DNA from: Myxococcota bacterium
GTDB lineage: Bacteria > Myxococcota > UBA727 > JAHDBA01
Direction: 5' to 3'
Assembly: GCA_020630615.1 (NCBI GenBank)
Contig: JAHDBA010000009.1
Location: forward strand, 58,872-98,593
Length of the DNA stretch: 39,722 nt
Part shown: positions 34,292-39,722 of the stretch, piece by piece
Position numbering within the stretch: position 1 is the first letter of the stretch
How the letters are laid out: every line of letters begins with the position of its first letter
Translations under genes and position numbers: made by a program
Notes under the pieces: generated by a model
The model's input: only the letters and a program-made list of their open reading frames with translations
The model's database searches: none
Told to the model about the DNA's origin: nothing

Positions 34292-34406
34292 GGAATGAGC
34301 TTATGAGTTTCCATTTTTATTGCAAATGGGTGGTTTTCATCCTAAAAGTTCCACTTTTTGTGAAAGGAATATTGTCTTTTGCATCTCGAAGTAGAAAATT
34401 GCGTTC

Positions 34407-35567
34407 ATGCCCTCTCCTCGAATCCCACTCCGCTTCGCGTTTATAACAGGGTTTCCTGGGGTTATTGCGCGAAACCTCACACTTAAAATCCTCAAAGAGC
34501 GATCGCGTGCAAAAATAGCTGTTCTTGTGCAAAAACGCGAACTCAAGAAAGCGCAGGCGCTCCTCATCCAATGGCCAAAAGCCTACCGTGACCGAATCGA
34601 AATTCTGATTGGAGACATCACCTACATGGATTTGGGACTCTCTGGGGTTGAGGTCCGGCGACTCCAAGAAAGTGTTTCCCATCTTTTTCATGCTGCGGGT
34701 CTCAAAGACAATGGCAACCCCCGCGAAGCCTATCTCGCTGTTAACGTTGAGGGCGTACGCCATGTGATGACACTTGCCGCCACATTTAAGAAACTGAAGT
34801 TTGCGCTTCACCTTTCGTCTGCCTTTGTGTCAGGCGCACGTTCCGGCGTCATCACAGAAGACGAACTGAGCGAAGGCCAAAAGTTTCGCTCAACATACGA
34901 AGAGAGTAAATACCTTGGAGAGCTCGCAGCACTTGAGTTCTCCAATGTGTTGCCCTTATCGATAATTCGGCCTTCCATCATCGTTGGCTCAGGGCAGAAT
35001 ATCCCTGGGTTTCCGGATTCCATTGATGGGCTTTACGCTTTTGCAATGTGGTTGGTCGCGGCACCGAGTGCTCTACCCATCCCAATTGACAAAGGTGCCA
35101 AGGGGCCGCTACATCTAGTTCATCTCAATTATGTCATCGCGACGATGTTCTACCTTTCCACCCTCCAAAGAGCGCCCAACACTTTCCACATCGTGGATCC
35201 CAATCCCCTGTCCTCCTATCATGTTTTTCGGTTAATTGCGCGGCATGCAGGGCGCACACTACCGACCCTGCCGGTCGGGGGGCTTTGGTTTAAACGCTTT
35301 CTCAGCTCAGGTCTTTTTTCGCGCTGGGCGGGTGGCTCGAGCGTGAGCGCAATAGGTCTAGACCACCTGGCGGTGTACAACTCGCGAAACACCTATGCGC
35401 TGCTTGAAGACTCCGATATCAAGTGTCCGCCTATCGACACCTACCTCGACGATTTAATTGCGCAGGTGCGTCAAGATGGACGCCACGTCGACTTGCGATC
35501 GAAAGTTATTGAATTATCGAAGTCTTTCCGTCGGGATAGCTTGCATCGGAGGGGTACCAGCGAATAA
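34407..35567 (+). CDS. Extended SDR / NAD-binding epimerase-like protein (male-sterility-type reductase fold)
   Basis: The 386-residue protein has a Rossmann nucleotide site near the start (FITGFPGVIARNL, a TGxxGxxG-like variant). HAAGLKDN and LHLSSAFVSG with the active Ser follow, then the YEESKYLGE segment with the SDR YxxxK pair, and IIRPSIIVG. Patterns such as GDITYMDLGLS and the SSAFV stretch place it near the NAD_binding_4 branch that includes fatty acyl-CoA reductases, but the reaction is unknown. It lies 30 bp upstream of the Lon-like gene on the same strand, probably in one transcript. No membrane anchor is seen. Confidence 0.8.
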   Translation: MPSPRIPLRFAFITGFPGVIARNLTLKILKERSRAKIAVLVQKRELKKAQALLIQWPKAYRDRIEILIGDITYMDLGLSGVEVRRLQESVSHLFHAAGLKDNGNPREAYLAVNVEGVRHVMTLAATFKKLKFALHLSSAFVSGARSGVITEDELSEGQKFRSTYEESKYLGELAALEFSNVLPLSIIRPSIIVGSGQNIPGFPDSIDGLYAFAMWLVAAPSALPIPIDKGAKGPLHLVHLNYVIATMFYLSTLQRAPNTFHIVDPNPLSSYHVFRLIARHAGRTLPTLPVGGLWFKRFLSSGLFSRWAGGSSVSAIGLDHLAVYNSRNTYALLEDSDIKCPPIDTYLDDLIAQVRQDGRHVDLRSKVIELSKSFRRDSLHRRGTSE

Positions 35568-35597
35568 CATCTCGAGACGAACTTCTTTGAGGTGAAA

Positions 35598-38027
35598 ATG
35601 CTGCGATCTCTAGAACCAAAAGATTTAACTCGACGCTTTGATGCCGCGAGTTTACCGATTGAGACTTTTTACCAAAACACCGAGCTCGCCTCTGCACAAC
35701 CGAGTTCAGCGGGTCAGTCGCGTGCGATTCGTGCACTAAGTCTGGGACTTTCAATCAAGCAAAAGGGATACAACGTCTTTGTTGTTGGCGCTTCTGGAAC
35801 AGGCCGAACCTCATCGATTCGAGGCCACCTCAAGGATCGCGCACGCAGTGAAGCAACACCAGGTGATGTTGTTCTTGTTTACAATTTTGATGACCGCGAT
35901 CGGCCGCGTGCAATCGAGTTGCCAGCCGGTGTTGGTCCTCGTGTTCAACGGGTCTACAATGAACTGGTTGAAGGCATGCTTCGTGAACTTGAAAAGGCCT
36001 TTGAGGGTGAGCAGCACAACGAGAAACTTCAGGCCATGGAGAAAAAGCACGATGATCACATTGAGACCCTTTTGGAAGAGGCACGTGCAGCAGCAGAAAA
36101 GGTAGGATTCATCCTCTCACGCAATCAAGGTTCAATACAGCTTGCAATCCGTGGCGAAGACGGCTTACCGGTGGATGAGGACGTCTATGCTCAACTCGAC
36201 GCTGAGGCAAAAAAAGCATTGGAAGACGCTGCTGAGAGCCTACAGCCGACAATGGAGGAAGCCTTAAGGCGGGTTAAGCAGTATGAACGACAGGCCGATC
36301 AGTCCTTAGAACTTCTCTTGCGTGAGACCGCATCGAACATGCTCAATCCCCTCTTTGAATCTGCAAGCGAAGAGGTGAACGACCTACCCGAAATCATAGC
36401 GCACCTCCGTCAAGCCTATGACGATGTACTGAATCGTATCGAAAGCTTCACGATGGACCCAAACGAGCAAGATCAAAGTGAAGAGCAAAAGCGGACTCGA
36501 TCGCTGCGCAGACGACTCCTTGACGAAGAGGAAGACAGCGACACTGAAGAACCAACACTCTTACGCTATCGGGTCAATGTTTTTGTCGCGCGTCAGACCG
36601 ATTCAGGTGCACCGGTGATTGAATGCAATCACCCGATTATGAGCAATCTTTTTGGGCGAATCGTCCACCATGTACGAGGCGGCGACACGGCAACCGACCA
36701 TACCAAGATACGCGCTGGCGAGCTCTATCAAGCGAACGGTGGATATCTCGTCATCTCGGTTCAAGACCTTCTGCAACAACCTCAAGTTTGGGAGGCCTTA
36801 AAGCGCGCACTCAAGAATGGTGAAATTGATTTGGACGACCCGGGTGATTCGAGCCGAATGGTTACGGTTGCGATGTTGCGCCCACAATCGATTCCGCTCA
36901 AAGTGAAAGTCTGCCTCATCGGAACACCCGAATTCTACTACATGCTTTCGCGCGATCCTGAGTTTTCGAAACTCTTTAAAGTTAAGGTCGACTTTGACCT
37001 TGAAATGGATGTGGATGACGAAAACATTGAACGTTATCTTCGATTTATGGCTGGCGTAACCCTCGACGAGGGCCTTGCAGGTGTGACCCCAGATGGGGCA
37101 GCCAGAATTCTCGAACACTCGGTTCGAATTGCATTGGATCAGCGCAAACTCACCACACGCTTTGGATGGATTGCCGACCTGATTCGTGAAGCGAGTTATT
37201 TGGCACGACGAAATGGACGCGACGAAATTGATCGCAATGCGGTAGAGGAAGCATTGGCAGCCAGGCGAGAACGCGAAGGCTATCTTGAGAAACGCATCTT
37301 GGAAGACATTGCCTCTGGGCGTGTGCTCATTCAATGCAGCGGCGAAGAAGTGGGTCAAATCAACGGGCTCACGGTACTTGAAATGGGACGCTATGCCTTT
37401 GGGCAACCGGCCCGAATAACCTGCAGCGTCGGTGCGGGCAAACACAACATTTTAAGCGTTGAGCGAGAAGCCGATTTAAGCGGCCCTTTTCACACCAAAG
37501 GGACTCAAATCATTCGAGGCATTCTTTTGAATCGATTCGGCAACGATGTCCCGTTAAACCTTGCTGCCACTTTTTCAATGGAGCAGAACTACTCGGAAAT
37601 CGATGGTGACTCGGCGTCTCTGGCGGAGACACTGGCAATGCTCTCGGCGCTTTCCCGTGTTCCGATTCGACAGGACATTGCGGTTACCGGATCGATTGAT
37701 CAACGCGGGCAAGTGCAAGCTGTTGGTGGCCTGAACGAAAAAATCGAAGGCTTCTTTCGAACCTGCAAGGCACTCGGAAGCACAGGCCCCAAAGGTGTTG
37801 TGATGCCTGCAGCGAATGCGCGTGACCTTTGCTTGTCCTCGGCAGTTGTCCGCGCTGTTGAGGAAGGTGATTTTGCGGTCTACACCATCCAGAACTTGGA
37901 AGAAGCATGCGAGTTGATGCTCGGTCGACCTTGGGACGAACAAGGCCGTGACGACTCCCTGTACGCCCTCGGTCTCAAGCGTCTACAACATTTTAACGCT
38001 GTCGTTGGCTCTTCATTGCACATGTAA
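35598..38027 (+). CDS. Lon-family AAA+ protease (LonB-like, AAA_32 type)
   Basis: An 809-residue protease without the LAN domain of classical Lon. The N-terminal half has the family element GQSRAIRALSLGL (about 39-51), an ATP-site loop GASGTGRT at 64-71 (Arg for the usual Lys) and a coiled-coil insert (about 150-280). A second conserved block (RIVHHVRGGDT, GELYQANGGYLVIS) follows around 350-385. The C-terminal Lon protease domain has the catalytic pair Ser672 (DGDSASLAE) and Lys715 (GGLNEKIEGFF), 43 residues apart as in E. coli Lon. The start at 35598 is chosen for GAGG five bases ahead; a GTG at 35592 is also in frame. The role is presumably protein quality control. Confidence 0.9.
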   Translation: MLRSLEPKDLTRRFDAASLPIETFYQNTELASAQPSSAGQSRAIRALSLGLSIKQKGYNVFVVGASGTGRTSSIRGHLKDRARSEATPGDVVLVYNFDDRDRPRAIELPAGVGPRVQRVYNELVEGMLRELEKAFEGEQHNEKLQAMEKKHDDHIETLLEEARAAAEKVGFILSRNQGSIQLAIRGEDGLPVDEDVYAQLDAEAKKALEDAAESLQPTMEEALRRVKQYERQADQSLELLLRETASNMLNPLFESASEEVNDLPEIIAHLRQAYDDVLNRIESFTMDPNEQDQSEEQKRTRSLRRRLLDEEEDSDTEEPTLLRYRVNVFVARQTDSGAPVIECNHPIMSNLFGRIVHHVRGGDTATDHTKIRAGELYQANGGYLVISVQDLLQQPQVWEALKRALKNGEIDLDDPGDSSRMVTVAMLRPQSIPLKVKVCLIGTPEFYYMLSRDPEFSKLFKVKVDFDLEMDVDDENIERYLRFMAGVTLDEGLAGVTPDGAARILEHSVRIALDQRKLTTRFGWIADLIREASYLARRNGRDEIDRNAVEEALAARREREGYLEKRILEDIASGRVLIQCSGEEVGQINGLTVLEMGRYAFGQPARITCSVGAGKHNILSVEREADLSGPFHTKGTQIIRGILLNRFGNDVPLNLAATFSMEQNYSEIDGDSASLAETLAMLSALSRVPIRQDIAVTGSIDQRGQVQAVGGLNEKIEGFFRTCKALGSTGPKGVVMPAANARDLCLSSAVVRAVEEGDFAVYTIQNLEEACELMLGRPWDEQGRDDSLYALGLKRLQHFNAVVGSSLHM

Positions 38028-38059
38028 CGACCCGACGCAGCGATAGTCGCAATGCGTGA

Positions 38060-38866
38060 CTAGACGCCCTTGAATTGGGGCGCACGTTTTTCTTTGAAGG
38101 CTGTCAGCGCTTCGATTCGATCTTCGGTATAAAGCGTCACTTCATAGGCACAACGCTCAAGCGTTAACCCTTCATGCAGGCCACATCCAATGCCGCCTTG
38201 GATCGCTTTCTTGGCAGCTTCGACTGCAATCGGTGCGCTTTCGAGAAATTCTTCGGCCCAGCGCGTCGCTTCGTCGAGAGTCGTTGAATCCTCAACGCAC
38301 GCGTCAACGAGATGGATATCCAAGGCGCCTTGGCCGCTTAGTCGCTTCCCTGCGAAAATTAGTCGCTTCGCTACCGACAAACCAACCAAGCGCGGCAAGC
38401 GCTGTGTACCACCCGCTCCCGGAATAATTCCGAGCCGTGTTTCTGTTAAGCCCATGGTCGTGCTCTTGCTCGCAATGCGAAAGTCACAGGCGAGTGCGAG
38501 TTCGGTGCCGCCTCCAAAAGCGTAACCTTCAATGCAGGCGAATGTCGGCTGCGGCATCTCTTCGATGACGTTCATGGTGCCTTGAATTAGACGCAAAAAA
38601 GAACGTGTTTCCTCTGGGCTCATCCCCGCGCGTTCTTTGAGGTCTGCGCCTGCGCAAAATGCTCGCTCACCCGCCCCTGTTAAGAGCACTGCGCGGATGT
38701 CGCGACGCGCGCCGAGGCGGTCAAGCTCAATATTCAATGCCTCCAAGAGAGGGCGGTTTAACGCATTCATTTGTTTGGGACGGTTCAATGTTAGCGTTGC
38801 AATCGAATTTTCAATTGAGCACAAGACCAAGGGACTTGATTCAGGGTTCGTACGTACGTCAGTCAT
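38060..38866 (-). CDS. Enoyl-CoA hydratase/isomerase, AUH-like (methylglutaconyl-CoA hydratase type)
   Basis: Crotonase-fold enzyme of 268 residues. The CoA/oxyanion motifs are AFCAGADLKER (about 68-78) and GYAFGGGTELALACDFRIA. The catalytic Glu region ETRLGIIPGAGGTQRLPRLVG and the C-terminal AFKEKRAPQFKGV follow. These stretches are close to human AUH, which hydrates 3-methylglutaconyl-CoA in leucine breakdown, so a role in leucine or other acyl-CoA catabolism is likely. Generic enoyl-CoA hydratase activity cannot be excluded. The start at 38866 has GGAG seven bases upstream; the frame is open 42 bp further. Confidence 0.9.
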   Translation of the reverse strand: MTDVRTNPESSPLVLCSIENSIATLTLNRPKQMNALNRPLLEALNIELDRLGARRDIRAVLLTGAGERAFCAGADLKERAGMSPEETRSFLRLIQGTMNVIEEMPQPTFACIEGYAFGGGTELALACDFRIASKSTTMGLTETRLGIIPGAGGTQRLPRLVGLSVAKRLIFAGKRLSGQGALDIHLVDACVEDSTTLDEATRWAEEFLESAPIAVEAAKKAIQGGIGCGLHEGLTLERCAYEVTLYTEDRIEALTAFKEKRAPQFKGV

Positions 38867-38967
38867 TGCTTGCTCCAAGATGGGGTATGTTTGACCTACT
38901 AGCACCAAACAACCTCTATTACGTCAAAGCGTCATGCGCTCACAACACAATGCTATTTTTTTTCGAC

Positions 38968-39722
38968 CTATTTGTCATTACCATTCGATTCAATCGTGAA
39001 CCCCATTCCGCGCTTAATAAAAACACGACCTTCATGGCTATCCCGACGCTCGACTTGCGCAACAAGGCTGTTGCGATAGCGAATGAAGAAAGAATCACAC
39101 TGAGGCATTTCAATGCTCGATTCGATTGACCGCCCATGACGCAAATGCTCCGCCTCCCTTGCTGTCCCCTCGAACACGGGCCCAACCCCCAACATGGACA
39201 AACGTTGCTGCAATGGTGGGCATTCTTTAATTTTCTCCATCGTCAGAGCATTGCCCAGCGATATTTTCTCAATCTCAGTGCGACGCAACGCACTTAAATG
39301 CGCTGGGCAGCGAAGTGCATCGCCAATATCGCGCGCCAAAGCTCGGATGTATGTCCCTTTGCTCACATGAAACATGACGCGTGCCTGGGCACCCTCCCAA
39401 GAGAGAAGTTGTGCATCATAAACCTGGACTTTTCGCTTCGGGATCTCAAAGTCTTCACCGCGCCGGGCCTTGGCATAAGCGCGCTCACCCTTCAGATGAA
39501 TCGCTGAGAAATTTGGGGGACGCTGTTCGAGAGTCCCTGTGAAATCGACAAGCGCACTTTTGATGGTTTCAGCTCGAAGGGACGAAGGTTCCCCTCGCGC
39601 GCTCTCTTCTCCTTCACAGTCGTCCGTTGTTGTTCCAAAGCGAAAGTCAAGGGTTGCTTCATAGCGTTTATCGGCTGCCACGACATAGTTTTGGAGCTTG
39701 GTATAAGGCCCCACAAGAACGA
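38968..39722 (-). CDS. truB: tRNA pseudouridine-55 synthase TruB (N-terminus outside the window)
   Basis: TruB makes pseudouridine 55 in the T-loop of tRNAs. The visible 250 residues run into the right edge, so the GTLDPxA loop with the catalytic Asp is not seen. What is visible fits: KLQNYVVAADKRYEATLDF, FTGTLEQRPPNFSAIHLKGERAYAKARRG, then VSKGTYIRALARDIGD, LSALRRTEIEKISL, and a C-terminal region where TruB has its PUA-like domain. Two insert-like acidic residues runs (DDCEGEESARGE) occur in the TTDDxxG loop. A GTG at 39714 is in frame, but the frame is still open beyond it and the family needs about 60 more residues upstream. Confidence 0.92.
   Translation of the reverse strand, partial: VLVGPYTKLQNYVVAADKRYEATLDFRFGTTTDDCEGEESARGEPSSLRAETIKSALVDFTGTLEQRPPNFSAIHLKGERAYAKARRGEDFEIPKRKVQVYDAQLLSWEGAQARVMFHVSKGTYIRALARDIGDALRCPAHLSALRRTEIEKISLGNALTMEKIKECPPLQQRLSMLGVGPVFEGTAREAEHLRHGRSIESSIEMPQCDSFFIRYRNSLVAQVERRDSHEGRVFIKRGMGFTIESNGNDK

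Overview
The window looks like a chromosomal housekeeping segment of a free-living Gram-negative deltaproteobacterial-grade organism, most likely Myxococcota or a Bradymonadales-like lineage. The clues are a Hanks-type Ser/Thr kinase with a C-terminal membrane anchor, a DUF5924/DUF2914-type membrane protein, many unrelated lipoproteins (one with a Cys-rich head), an FHA-domain protein, system II cytochrome c assembly (ResB/CcsA), a Lon-like AAA protease and an AUH-like enoyl-CoA hydratase. The lineage is inferred from gene content only. I saw no IS element, prophage, CRISPR array, tRNA or rRNA.

Layout. 1-129 is the start of a PHP-type (CpsB/YwqE-like) phosphatase running off the left edge. 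181-6021 is a plus-strand run: glutaredoxin, ffh, zapA, 6S RNA, 5-formyltetrahydrofolate cyclo-ligase, tyrS and a DUF5924/DUF2914 membrane protein. The order zapA-6S RNA-cyclo-ligase is the classical proteobacterial arrangement. 6024-10444 is a minus-strand accessory run: three lipoproteins (one an FGE/SUMF1-like protein without the catalytic cysteines), an FHA protein, an alpha/beta hydrolase and a small unknown protein. 10586-15948 holds an M18 aminopeptidase, phoH-ybeY (coupled by TAATG), murA (with Asp at the usual catalytic Cys position) and a stand-alone biotin carboxylase. 16059-20228 holds the membrane-anchored kinase and clpB. 20340-21049 is a decayed, multiply frameshifted remnant of penicillin-binding protein 1C. 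murJ and rpsT follow divergently; the rpsT promoter overlaps the murJ start codon, and a strong bidirectional terminator follows rpsT.

The most unusual locus is 23113-24800. A 502-residue, signal-peptide-less, helical protein of unknown family is preceded by a near-consensus sigma-54 (-24/-12) promoter. About 120-140 bp upstream of the predicted start point are two perfect palindromes with the core TTTCA-N3-TGAAA, centred 21 bp apart. This is a complete enhancer-type control region on a single gene. The protein has features that would suit a secreted export-system substrate such as a type III translocator, but that role is inference.

24938-33109 is a minus-strand run read as resB, ccsA, engB (ysxC), a rimI-like acetyltransferase, a large Cys-rich-headed lipoprotein and pgi. 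33186-38027 contains coaE (with an insertion), a small membrane protein, an extended SDR/reductase-like protein and a Lon-family AAA protease. 38060-39722 contains an AUH-like enoyl-CoA hydratase and the 3' part of truB, which continues past the right edge.
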